Shown here: positions 18,075 through 25,972 of the stretch, piece after piece
Position numbering within the stretch: position 1 is the first letter of the stretch
Layout: each line of letters begins with the position of its first letter
NCBI GenBank assembly: GCA_013002995.1
Contig: JABDLO010000224.1
Span: 1-39,035, forward strand
Source: Saprospiraceae bacterium
GTDB lineage: Bacteria; Bacteroidota; Bacteroidia; Chitinophagales; Saprospiraceae
Direction: 5' to 3'
Length of the DNA: 39,035 nucleotides
Made by a program: the position numbers and the translations under genes
The notes under the pieces: model-generated
What the model saw: only the letters and a program-made list of their open reading frames with translations
The model's database searches: none
Told to the model about the DNA's origin: nothing

Positions 18075-18084
18075 TGTATTTTTG
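18056..18084 (+). promoter_or_regulatory. Promoter of the cytochrome oxidase III gene (TTTG-N17-TATTTTTG)
   Basis: An exact -7 element TATTTTTG lies at 18077-18084, with TTTG at 18056-18059 as a candidate -33, slightly closer than ideal. The leader to the ATG at 18116 would be about 25 bases. The -33 region lies within the first codons of the divergent hydrolase gene. Confidence 0.55.
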
Positions 18085-18115
18085 ACTATGTTATGTATTC
18101 AAATCTATTGTAAAG

Positions 18116-18712
18116 ATGCAACAAGAAAGGAATTTTTTAATTCATCCAGGTTATATCGTGATGTTTTTGGTATTAGCTGGAATAACAGCTTTATTTCTGG
18201 GTTTTTCAGGAGCTTACTTATATAATCGTGTTCAGCAGGGTGTACCTCCAGTAAAGTTACCCTCTCTATTTTATTGGAACACACTGATACTCGTTGCAAG
18301 TAGCGGAACATTGATCTGGGCAAAAAATAGCTACAAAAATGATCATACTTCTAATTATAAGATAGCTCTGGGTATAACCCTGGCATTAACGATATTATTT
18401 TTGGTGGCTCAGGTCTTTGCCTGGTTTCAACTTCAGGACCAGGACATTTTTATAAACCATAATACAATGGCATCCTACTTGTATGTCATATCGGGATTAC
18501 ACTTTGCACATGTTATTGCCGGCATACCCTTTCTGGCATATTTCCTCTTTATTGCCGTTAAAAAAATGAAGTCTCCCGTAAGCGTTCTCATCTATTTCAG
18601 TGATAAAGCTAAAAAGCGCAAGCTAGATCTGTTGAATCTGTATTGGCACTTTCTGGACGCTTTATGGATCTATCTGGTCTTGTTTTTCCTGATCAATTAT
18701 CTCATCCAATAA
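18116..18712 (+). CDS. Cytochrome c oxidase subunit III (short five-helix form)
   Basis: This 198-residue integral membrane protein shows five transmembrane helices, roughly at 12-35, 48-65, 78-102, 118-145 and 175-196. The family signature residues are in ASYLYVISGLHFAHVIAG and LYWHFLDALWIYLVLFF; the YWHFxDxxW segment is diagnostic for subunit III of haem-copper oxidases. The five-helix form lacks the first two helices of mitochondrial subunit III and is common in bacterial caa3/cbo-type enzymes. Subunits I and II are not in the window, so this copy stands alone, possibly as an accessory third subunit for an oxidase encoded elsewhere. A TAnnTTTG promoter lies directly upstream. Confidence 0.88.
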   Translation: MQQERNFLIHPGYIVMFLVLAGITALFLGFSGAYLYNRVQQGVPPVKLPSLFYWNTLILVASSGTLIWAKNSYKNDHTSNYKIALGITLALTILFLVAQVFAWFQLQDQDIFINHNTMASYLYVISGLHFAHVIAGIPFLAYFLFIAVKKMKSPVSVLIYFSDKAKKRKLDLLNLYWHFLDALWIYLVLFFLINYLIQ

Positions 18713-18767
18713 TGTTATCAAAGACTTAATAGTCCACATGACATTTATATATAAGCAAATATTCATA

Positions 18768-18775
18768 TATATTTG
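18768..18775 (+). promoter_or_regulatory. Bacteroidota -7 promoter element (TATATTTG)
   Basis: This is an exact TAnnTTTG match 55 bases upstream of the ATG at 18831. The -33 region near 18744 reads TTTA, one base from TTTG. The position supports 18831 as the true start rather than the longer upstream frame. Confidence 0.55.
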
Positions 18776-18830
18776 CCGCATCATAAAACATTTTATTATC
18801 CGTTATTCCATAAATCGCAACCTTGTAATC

Positions 18831-19928
18831 ATGAAAAGAGCATTTTATTTACTATTTGTGATGGTACTGATCTTTAGTGCTTGTTCCGAACCTAAAGGAA
18901 CCACTATATCAGGAAATATCTCTGATGGACCCAATATGACCATCTTTCTTGACAAAGTTGAAGTCAGAAATTCTGAGCCTTTATTTAAAACAACTGTTGA
19001 CGGAAACGGAAATTATCTATTTGATCTTCCTGAAGGGTTGGAAGAAGGATTATACCGTGTAAGGACAGGAGCTAAATCGGCACATCTTGTTCTCAAGAGT
19101 AGCGAAAAGCGGGTAAAAGTGAATGGAAATATGAAAGATATGGGTAGTGACATATATGAAGTAGAAGGTTCACCACAATCTGCTGAATACGTCAATGTTA
19201 TGCAAAAATTCAGAAACAAAGAATTAGATGTTTCCGGTATCATGAATTACATTGAGCAAAGCACACCTTTGTTAGGTACATTATTAACATTAAGAACACT
19301 TGGATTTAGGCCAGATTTTATTGATGTCCACAAAAGCAATGTTACCAAGTTACAATCTGAATATCCTAATCTTACGTTCACTACTGATTATAATAATATA
19401 GTTACCCAACTCGAGAAGCAAGCTAAAATGCAGGAGGCCAAATTAAAAATTAAGGTTGGGGAAATCGCTCCTGATATTGCTCTTGAAGACCCTAACGGTC
19501 AGGTCAGAAAACTCAGCGACCTAAAAGGTCAGGTAGTATTGCTGGATTTTTGGGCAAGTTGGTGCGGACCGTGTAGAAAAGAAAACCCTAAAGTAGTAAG
19601 AACCTATAAAAAATATAAGGATCAAGGATTCACTGTTTTCAGTGTATCTCTTGACGGAATTGACAGCAAAGGTGCTAAAAGGTATAAAGATCAGGAACAA
19701 TTGGAGTCCAACAGACAAAGATTAAAGCAAAGATGGTTGGCCGCAATTGAAAAGGACCAGCTGGAGTGGGACAGCCATGTAAGTGATCTTAAAAAATGGG
19801 ATTCTGTAGCTGCTGCTGAGTATGGAGTGAGTTCTATACCAAAGACTTTCCTGATTGATAGAGATGGAAAAATCGCTGCACTCAATCCAAGATACAACTT
19901 AGAACAAGAATTGCTAAAACTCCTGTAG
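18831..19928 (+). CDS. TlpA-like thioredoxin-fold lipoprotein with DUF4369-type N-terminal domain
   Basis: From the ATG at 18831 this is a 365-residue lipoprotein. The signal MKRAFYLLFVMVLIFSAC ends in a lipobox with Cys18. Residues about 22-120 form a beta-rich DUF4369-like domain (TISGNISDGPNMTIFLDKV). A helical linker leads to a thioredoxin domain (PDIALEDPNGQVRKLSDLKGQ; VLLDFWASWCGPCRKENP with the WCGPC redox site; cis-proline in SSIPKTFLID). An insertion of about 40 charged residues sits after VSLDGID. Such proteins reduce disulfides in the periplasm, often for cytochrome maturation. The longer frame from 18738 adds residues that would hide the signal peptide. It ends with TAG, showing that TAG is a real stop in this genome. 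Confidence 0.9.
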   Translation: MKRAFYLLFVMVLIFSACSEPKGTTISGNISDGPNMTIFLDKVEVRNSEPLFKTTVDGNGNYLFDLPEGLEEGLYRVRTGAKSAHLVLKSSEKRVKVNGNMKDMGSDIYEVEGSPQSAEYVNVMQKFRNKELDVSGIMNYIEQSTPLLGTLLTLRTLGFRPDFIDVHKSNVTKLQSEYPNLTFTTDYNNIVTQLEKQAKMQEAKLKIKVGEIAPDIALEDPNGQVRKLSDLKGQVVLLDFWASWCGPCRKENPKVVRTYKKYKDQGFTVFSVSLDGIDSKGAKRYKDQEQLESNRQRLKQRWLAAIEKDQLEWDSHVSDLKKWDSVAAAEYGVSSIPKTFLIDRDGKIAALNPRYNLEQELLKLL

Positions 19929-19938
19929 TTTAAAAGCT

Positions 19939-20691
19939 TCAATTCTTCTGTACATCATACGCAAGTATTGAAGCAGCACTTGCTACATTCAATGATTCAG
20001 CAATCTTCTGATTGGCACCTGAAATCAGCACCTTATCATCCAATAAAGGTTGAATGGAGTCTGAGATGCCTTTTCCTTCATTTCCAAGTATTATCAGACT
20101 CCCGGGAGACCAATGGTATGTCTTAAGAGGAATTCCATGCAAGTCAGTTCCGATAATCTTACATGACAATAGACTTTTAAGCCTTGCGAGGTCATTCCTT
20201 ATAATTGATACATTGCATATTGATCCCCTGGTTGCTTGAATCACCTTAGGATTATATTCATCAACGGTTTCAGGTGACAGATAAAGGTTAATCATTCCAA
20301 ACCAGTCACATATTCTGATGATGGTACCCAAATTACCCGGATCCTGAATATCATCTAAGTAAAATGCGAAGCTTGTCTCTTTTAACGGAAGCTTAACCTC
20401 TAATTCCGGTTTTTTACAAACCAACAGAACATCTGAAGGCGTTGTCAATAGTGATATTCGTGCCATTTCCTTTTCTGAAATGGTGTTTAAGAGGTCTGAT
20501 CTCTTTCCCAGAATATCATAATATCGATCAGACCAAGACTCAAGTGCAAAAATATTTTCGATCTGGAATGTACCTGACTTTATAAATTCAATAGATGTTT
20601 TATGACCCTCCACTACGAATTTATCATACTTTTGTCTGAATTTTTTTTGCTTAAGCGATCTGATTTCTTTTATTTGATTACGACTGAGCAC
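19939..20691 (-). CDS. TrmH/SpoU-family RNA 2'-O-methyltransferase
   Basis: This 250-residue SPOUT methyltransferase starts at a GTG (20691) that gives the standard opening MLSRNQIKEIRSLKQKK. An N-terminal substrate-binding domain (KFVVEGHKTSIEFI) is followed by the knot domain. Motif 1 is DDIQDPGNLGTIIRICDWFG (113-132), motif 2 ILGNEGKGIS near 205 and motif 3 IAESLNVASAASIL near 230. The enzyme should 2'-O-methylate rRNA or tRNA, but the exact site is unknown. It is divergent from the tamL-like gene, with only 20 bases between start codons, filled by a perfect palindrome. It converges on the TlpA gene with a ten-base gap. Confidence 0.9.
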   Translation of the reverse strand: MLSRNQIKEIRSLKQKKFRQKYDKFVVEGHKTSIEFIKSGTFQIENIFALESWSDRYYDILGKRSDLLNTISEKEMARISLLTTPSDVLLVCKKPELEVKLPLKETSFAFYLDDIQDPGNLGTIIRICDWFGMINLYLSPETVDEYNPKVIQATRGSICNVSIIRNDLARLKSLLSCKIIGTDLHGIPLKTYHWSPGSLIILGNEGKGISDSIQPLLDDKVLISGANQKIAESLNVASAASILAYDVQKN

Positions 20692-20692
20692 A

Positions 20693-20705
20693 GTAAACAG
20701 TTTAC
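20693..20705. promoter_or_regulatory. Perfect 13-bp palindrome between divergent trmH-like and tamL-like starts
   Basis: GTAAAC-A-GTTTAC is a perfect inverted repeat occupying most of the 20-base gap between GTG (20691) and TTG (20712). Its symmetry and place suggest a dimeric regulator site controlling both genes, or a stem at the 5' end of both messages. Confidence 0.45.
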
Positions 20706-20711
20706 GTTCAT

Positions 20712-23072
20712 TTGATATTGAGAATCAAAAATATAAATATTGTTCTTTTCTTTACTATCATCTTGATAATCACCTCTTGTGGTACCGCTAATTATGTTGG
20801 AGAAAACAGGAGCCTTCTGGATGGTAATGACATATCTTTTGTTGATGAGGATAATATTAATGAAAAGAATAATCTTCAATTTGAACTCAACTCCTTCATC
20901 ACTCAAGAACCCAATAGCAACTTTTTTTGGTTGATCCCACGAGAGTGGTTTTACTATAAAAACGCTGATCCAGGTGACACTTCGTGGTTTAATAATTGGG
21001 TACGTAATTCTCTGGGCGAAAGACCTGTATATTTTGATGCCAATAGAGCAAGCGAAACAGCCGATGCCATGGAGCAATTCCTCCAAAATAGAAAAGGTTA
21101 CTATAATGCAGATGTAAACTATGTAGAAAATAAAAAGCGCCACAAGACCAAGGTTACTTATGCAATCACTGCTGGAAAACAGTATAAAATCAATTCCATC
21201 AATTACATAGGAGAAGATCCAAACGTTGTAAAAATCATTGATGATATTTCTGGTGAATCACTCATTGACGTTGGTGACCCATTGAATGCCGCTAATTTTG
21301 ACCTTGAAAAGACCCGGATCGTTAATGAACTACAAAACCGGGGATTTGCCAACTTCCTTCCTAATTATCTGGACATAAAAGGTGATAGTACCAATAACAA
21401 TCATACCGTGGATGTATTCTTTCAGGTGTATGCCCCCCTACCCGACAGTATACACAAGCAGTACACCATTGGTGATATCAACATATTTACAGACTTTTAT
21501 GCCAACCAGGATTCAAGTACATTGATATCAGAAGAGATCGGAGAGAACGGGTTCTTAAGACAGAGTAAAGATTACATTGTAAGGCCCTCATTGATCAATA
21601 GTAAAATATTCCTTAATGAGGGTGATCTTTTGGCCAGAGATAATCATATTAAAACATTCCGAAAATTATCCAATTTAGGGACTTATAGGTTTGTTCAGAT
21701 GGAATCTAATGTTGATAGTGAAGTAGACTCTATCATAAATTACAATATCTATTTAACACCCCATGAACATGCATGGATCACCGATGTGGGATTTGAAGTC
21801 AACTTTTCATCAGTAGCATCACAGACACAGCGGCAGTTATTCGGACTTGCAGCAAGCGGCCTGTTAACCAATCGAAACTTTCTTGGAGGTTCTGAACAGA
21901 ATACTTTTTCATTGTCGAATGGATATGAGCTTAATCTTGATTCATTAAGCTTGAGCACGTTCAGCATCAATGCCAATAACAACCTTACGATCCCAAAACA
22001 CATTGACTTTCTTGGAGTTACAAAAGGACTTAAGTCATTGGGCATGCTATCCGATTCAAGGTATGACAATTTTAAGACGGAAACCACTACCAATTTCAAT
22101 CTGGGATATAACCTTACAGATATCCTGGATTTCTATAAGATCAACCAATTCAATGCATCAGTATCCTATAATTATCAGCCTACACAGACAACTAGGTTTA
22201 TCATTCGGCAGACAGCATTTGTTTTAAACTCCTACGATCTTGAATCCAGGTTTCTTCAAACCTTTGGCGATAATCAATTGATCATCAATAGTTTTGAAGA
22301 CAATCTTTCAACTGGATATCTTTTTAATGAATTCAATTTTATCTACAACAGCATTCCTAAACGAAACGGGTTTTCATATTCTCTGCTGGGGTCCTTTGAG
22401 GCCAGTGGCTGGGAAACATATTTTGCCAATAAGTTATACAATGGTCTGAGTGGGAATGATTCCGTTTGGAAATTTTCTGATAGAATTGCTTTCGCCAAAT
22501 ATCTCAGGAGTGAAGTAGATCTAAGATTATATAAATCCTATGGGAAGGAGCAATCACTGGCTTTCCGATTTAATGCAGGAATTGCTACACCATTTTCAGA
22601 TCAGCAGGTAGTACCATTTATCAAGCAGTTCAGTGTAGGGGGCCCTACCAGCATGCGTGCGTGGGACCAGAAGGAATTAGGACCGGGAAGCTATCTTGAA
22701 TTGAGTCAACCCGAAAATGGATTGTTCTTTCAACAAGGTGACATTAAGTTGGAGATCAATGCAGAATATCGATTCGATATCCTCTGGTTGATGGAAGGTG
22801 CGTTGTTTACGGATATAGGTAATGTATGGACGCTTGAAAAAGATGAACTTAGACCGGGGTCAAACTTCACATCTAGATTCTATGAGCAACTAGCTGTTGG
22901 TGCTGGATGGGGAATCCGGTGGGATTTTACTTATTTCCATTTAAGATTTGACTTTGGTTACAGAATCAGAGACCCGTACCCTGACGAAGAAGGTGGTCAC
23001 TGGTACTCCTGGAAAGACATCAGAAGCCAGGGTTTTGGCAACTTCCAGGCAGCTATTAATTATCCGTTTTGA
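20712..23072 (+). CDS. TamL/TamA-like outer-membrane Omp85 protein (lipidated)
   Basis: This 786-residue Omp85-family protein has a lipoprotein signal ending ILIITSCG (Cys about 23), then POTRA-like domains (YKINSINYIGEDPNVVKI; GDINIFTDFY; TYRFVQMES). The C-terminal 16-strand barrel is of surface-antigen type. The conserved L6 loop is read SVGGPTSMRAWDQKELGPGS, the position of the RGF/Y motif. N-terminal lipidation is the feature described for TamL, the Bacteroidota counterpart of TamA that works with TamB in envelope assembly. BamA itself normally has no lipobox. No ATG is available: the frame is closed by TAA at 20694, so TTG at 20712 or 20718 must start it. Confidence 0.88.
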   Translation: MILRIKNINIVLFFTIILIITSCGTANYVGENRSLLDGNDISFVDEDNINEKNNLQFELNSFITQEPNSNFFWLIPREWFYYKNADPGDTSWFNNWVRNSLGERPVYFDANRASETADAMEQFLQNRKGYYNADVNYVENKKRHKTKVTYAITAGKQYKINSINYIGEDPNVVKIIDDISGESLIDVGDPLNAANFDLEKTRIVNELQNRGFANFLPNYLDIKGDSTNNNHTVDVFFQVYAPLPDSIHKQYTIGDINIFTDFYANQDSSTLISEEIGENGFLRQSKDYIVRPSLINSKIFLNEGDLLARDNHIKTFRKLSNLGTYRFVQMESNVDSEVDSIINYNIYLTPHEHAWITDVGFEVNFSSVASQTQRQLFGLAASGLLTNRNFLGGSEQNTFSLSNGYELNLDSLSLSTFSINANNNLTIPKHIDFLGVTKGLKSLGMLSDSRYDNFKTETTTNFNLGYNLTDILDFYKINQFNASVSYNYQPTQTTRFIIRQTAFVLNSYDLESRFLQTFGDNQLIINSFEDNLSTGYLFNEFNFIYNSIPKRNGFSYSLLGSFEASGWETYFANKLYNGLSGNDSVWKFSDRIAFAKYLRSEVDLRLYKSYGKEQSLAFRFNAGIATPFSDQQVVPFIKQFSVGGPTSMRAWDQKELGPGSYLELSQPENGLFFQQGDIKLEINAEYRFDILWLMEGALFTDIGNVWTLEKDELRPGSNFTSRFYEQLAVGAGWGIRWDFTYFHLRFDFGYRIRDPYPDEEGGHWYSWKDIRSQGFGNFQAAINYPF

Positions 23073-23077
23073 GAGAT

Positions 23078-23149
23078 TGTAAATTGTTGATTGTTGGTTG
23101 TTGATTTAATCTGCGAGAATCCCCTAAATCCGCATCATCTGTGTTCTAT
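23078..23149. repeat. Short-period repeats after the tamL-like gene
   Basis: A TTGTTGATT-rich run (23078-23106) is followed by four related units at about ten-base spacing: AATCTGCG, AATCCCCT, AATCCGCA and CATCTGTG (23108-23143). They lie between tamL and the end of the convergent nth gene. Similar AATCTGYG-type strings occur between genes in many Bacteroidota as I recall them, but no copy number can be given here. Confidence 0.4.
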
Positions 23150-23217
23150 ATAATTTTTTAATGCCCACCATTACAATCATTACAATGCAAGGGTAAAGTC
23201 TCTCTCTTCCTGTAACA

Positions 23218-23853
23218 TCATTTAAACAATGTCCTTCGACCATACTTACTACAGATGGGACATGCATGTGGGTCATGACCTCTTGCGGGGCAATATTCTC
23301 GTCCAAAAAAGATAATCTGGAGATGCAGTTTATTCCATATTTCTTCCGGAAACAATCTTTTAAGATCCTTTTCAGTTTTGTCTACATTTTTCCCAGTGCT
23401 TAATTTCCATCTGTAGGCCAATCTATGGATATGGGTGTCTACCGGAAAAGCAGGAACGCCAAATGCCTGAGACATTACTACTGATGCTGTTTTATGCCCC
23501 ACTCCCGGAAGTGCCTCCTAGGACTGCCAATCAGCAGGTACTTCACCATTATGTTCATCTATAAGAATGTGTGATAAATTATAAATGGCTTTAGACTTGG
23601 AAGGTGATAATCCGCAAGGTCGGATGATACTCTTAATTTCTTCAACTTCCATCTTGATCATATCGTATGGATTGTCTGCTTCTGCAAATAAAAAGGGAGT
23701 CACCTTGTTTACACGCTCATCTGTACATTGAGCAGAAAGCAATACTGCAATCAACAAGGTGTATGGATCTGCATGATTCAATGGAATAGGTGTCGTAGGA
23801 TATAACTCTTCTAATATCTGGGCAATCTCTAAAGCTCTTTCTATTTGATTCAT
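23218..23853 (-). pseudogene. nth: Endonuclease III interrupted by one in-frame amber codon
   Basis: Read through a TAG at 23518-23520, the frame encodes a complete 211-residue endonuclease III, the length of E. coli Nth. It starts at the ATG at 23853 (MNQIERALEIAQ). The helix-hairpin-helix EALPGVGHKTASVV follows the stop, with the catalytic Lys in GHKT and the catalytic Asp in PVDTHIHR. The TAG sits where relatives have Leu just before EALPGVG, so a single TTG-to-TAG change explains it. The reading frame is otherwise intact on both sides, implying a recent lesion or a sequencing error. The Fe-S loop has only three cysteines (C-X9-C-X2-C). The gene follows the LuxC-like gene by one base. The separate pieces (23518-23853 and 23218-23502) would not be active glycosylases. 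Confidence 0.85.
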
Positions 23854-23854
23854 A

Positions 23855-24877
23855 TTATATCGATAACAAAAATTGAATGGTATCAACCCCATCTGCATAA
23901 TCCATCAATGATGGCTGCTGAGCTTTTCCAAATGGAACACAGTCATAACCCTTAATGCTTTTATTAGAAACAACACATTGAATACTATCCTTGTTGTGAT
24001 CAAGGTAATGAATAAGATCAACATCAGAATGATACCTCTGATAATGAAGGCAGGCTATCCTGCTCGCAATCTGTTCATCTTCTTTAAGCAGAAGGCAACC
24101 GTTATTCAGGAAGGTTTCCTTATTAAGTAGAAAGAGAGCCATATTGTAATCAAAGTTATTCCTGTACTTATGATGATTGCTCAAATCATCGAATGCCTCC
24201 ATCACGCTTAACAACCTCGGCAATTCATAATCTCGTGGTACCAAAACCTGAGAAACATTACGACATCCCAATCCGAAATAGGATGTAATGTCATCACCTA
24301 GGTTCATCAAATCAGAATCTGTCTCATTTCCACCCAACACCGCTATCGAAGAGCGACTTTTCCTGATGATGTGCTTTACATTCCTGAAATAATATTCAAA
24401 GTACTTACTGGTGTTGTTTCCCCCGGTAGCAATGACAGCATCAAAGTCAACTAACTTTTCCACCTTTTCAAAATATGGTGCTGCTGCCTGATTAATATCC
24501 ACAAGCTTTTCCAACAATGTTGGAATTAAAACATCGTCTTTGCTGCTGTACTTAATTATTGAAATATGATTGCACAGAAAGGCACACAGGATGTCATGCA
24601 ATCCTACTGCAGGAATATTTCCAGCAAGGACAAGCCCTACCCTTTTACTTTTTGTTCCATTCAATGAATACTGGTCAGCTAAATCTGAAAGGTGGTCTCT
24701 ATTCAGAAATTCCCGGGCTATTGATTTTAATGCTTTTTGAATATTGTCAAGCGTAAACCATGGGTTTTTATTAGAAGCAAGAACCATGGTATCAGTAATA
24801 GCCCCGGATTGCAGATCTTCGGTCAACTGAGCACCTAAGTGAGAGAGGCAATCAATTTTGTCAGATATATTCATCAT
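23855..24877 (-). CDS. Acyl-CoA reductase (LuxC family)
   Basis: This 340-residue protein belongs to the LuxC acyl-CoA reductase group, a branch of the aldehyde dehydrogenase superfamily. The nucleotide-binding region contains VGLVLAGNIPAVGLHDIL (80-97), and ATGGNNTSKYFEYYF (150-164) is a family landmark. The likely catalytic Cys205 lies in YFGLGCRNVSQVLVP. It should reduce an activated acyl group to an aldehyde, but no luciferase or LuxD/E partners are present, so this is not a light-producing system. It overlaps the upstream rluD stop (ATGATGA at 24871-24877) and is followed by nth after one base, forming a three-gene operon. Confidence 0.85.
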   Translation of the reverse strand: MMNISDKIDCLSHLGAQLTEDLQSGAITDTMVLASNKNPWFTLDNIQKALKSIAREFLNRDHLSDLADQYSLNGTKSKRVGLVLAGNIPAVGLHDILCAFLCNHISIIKYSSKDDVLIPTLLEKLVDINQAAAPYFEKVEKLVDFDAVIATGGNNTSKYFEYYFRNVKHIIRKSRSSIAVLGGNETDSDLMNLGDDITSYFGLGCRNVSQVLVPRDYELPRLLSVMEAFDDLSNHHKYRNNFDYNMALFLLNKETFLNNGCLLLKEDEQIASRIACLHYQRYHSDVDLIHYLDHNKDSIQCVVSNKSIKGYDCVPFGKAQQPSLMDYADGVDTIQFLLSI

Positions 24878-25911
24878 CCTTCCTGTTTCCGGTTATTGAT
24901 ATATGTCCGCCATTTTTCAAGGACTTGTTCAAATTCCTCCGGTAGTGGTTCTTCAAAATACATATACTCTTTGGTAACGGGATGTATAAATCCAAGTGAA
25001 AAGGCATGCAAGGCTTGTCTTGGCAATATTTCGAAGCAATTATCAACGAATCTCTTGTACTTGGAATACACCGTTCCCTTCCATATCCTGTTGCCGTTGT
25101 ACCGCCAGTCATTGAATAATGGATGGCCCTTCCAATACATATGTACCCTAATCTGGTGTGTTCTGCCAGTTTCGAGGTTACATTTTAATAGACTTACATA
25201 ATATAAGTCCTCGACAACTTCATAATGTGTAACAGAAGGTTTTCCTTTATCCTCTTCCTCAAATACATGCATCTGCAATCTCGCTGTGGGATGCCTTCCA
25301 ATATTACCAACAATGGTACCCTTAGCTTCATCGAAGTTTCCCCATACCAGGGCCAGGTAAGTCCTTTCAATGGTCTTCTTTTCGAATTGGTATGACAAGC
25401 CAGTCATAGCTTCAGGGCTCTTGGCAATAACCATTATACCAGTTGTATCTTTATCTATACGGTGTACAATTCCAGGTCTGTCCCCATCATTACCTTCTTT
25501 AATAGGGAGATCCGGGTTGTTTAAATGGAACATTAGTGCATTCACAAGCGTTCCATTGTGATTTCCAATCCCCGGATGAACCACCAGTCCTGCTTGTTTA
25601 TTGATGACCAATACGTGATCATCTTCATATTTAATATCTAATGGAATGTCTTCTGCCTCAATATGATCGCTGGCTCTTTTCTCGAAGGGCAGCTGTAGTA
25701 CTATTACATCTCCTGGTTGCACCTTATAATTAGGCTTGACTGGTACATCATTTACATAGATAAAGTCAGACTTGGCCGCATTCTGAATGCGATTCCTGGA
25801 AGTCTTTAACATTTTATCCATAAGAAACTTATCAATCCTTATAGGAGATTGTTTCTTATCGACAACAATGCGAAAGTGCTCAAATAACTCTTTGTCTTGC
25901 TTTATGTCCAT
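24874..25911 (-). CDS. rluD: Ribosomal large subunit pseudouridine synthase (RluD family)
   Basis: From the ATG at 25911 this is a 345-residue protein. An N-terminal S4 RNA-binding domain (IRIDKFLMDKMLKTSRNRIQ to NYKVQPGDVIVL) precedes the RluA/RluD catalytic domain (YEDDHVLVINKQAGLVVHPG; HRIDKDTTGIMVIAK with catalytic Asp153; LETGRTHQIRVHM). The enzyme converts uridines to pseudouridine in 23S rRNA; the RluD subgroup, active on helix 69, fits the S4 domain and HPG motif. The longer frame from 25932 adds MWRFKIK and is less likely. It is the first gene of the rluD-luxC-nth operon, with a four-base overlap to the next gene. Confidence 0.92.
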   Translation of the reverse strand: MDIKQDKELFEHFRIVVDKKQSPIRIDKFLMDKMLKTSRNRIQNAAKSDFIYVNDVPVKPNYKVQPGDVIVLQLPFEKRASDHIEAEDIPLDIKYEDDHVLVINKQAGLVVHPGIGNHNGTLVNALMFHLNNPDLPIKEGNDGDRPGIVHRIDKDTTGIMVIAKSPEAMTGLSYQFEKKTIERTYLALVWGNFDEAKGTIVGNIGRHPTARLQMHVFEEEDKGKPSVTHYEVVEDLYYVSLLKCNLETGRTHQIRVHMYWKGHPLFNDWRYNGNRIWKGTVYSKYKRFVDNCFEILPRQALHAFSLGFIHPVTKEYMYFEEPLPEEFEQVLEKWRTYINNRKQEG

Positions 25912-25972
25912 TTTTATTTTGAATCGCCACAAAGGTAATCCCTTAGGCCTATTTGCAAAAATTACTTAATAA

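Noticed and set aside
23518-23520. Recoding of UAG as a sense codon to rescue nth
   Set aside because: The TlpA-like gene ends at a normal TAG (19926-19928), so TAG is used as a stop in this genome, and two other broken genes carry TAA rather than TAG.
23855-24877. Bioluminescence (lux) system suggested by the LuxC relative
   Set aside because: No LuxA, LuxB, LuxD or LuxE is nearby; acyl-CoA reductases of this type are widespread without luminescence.
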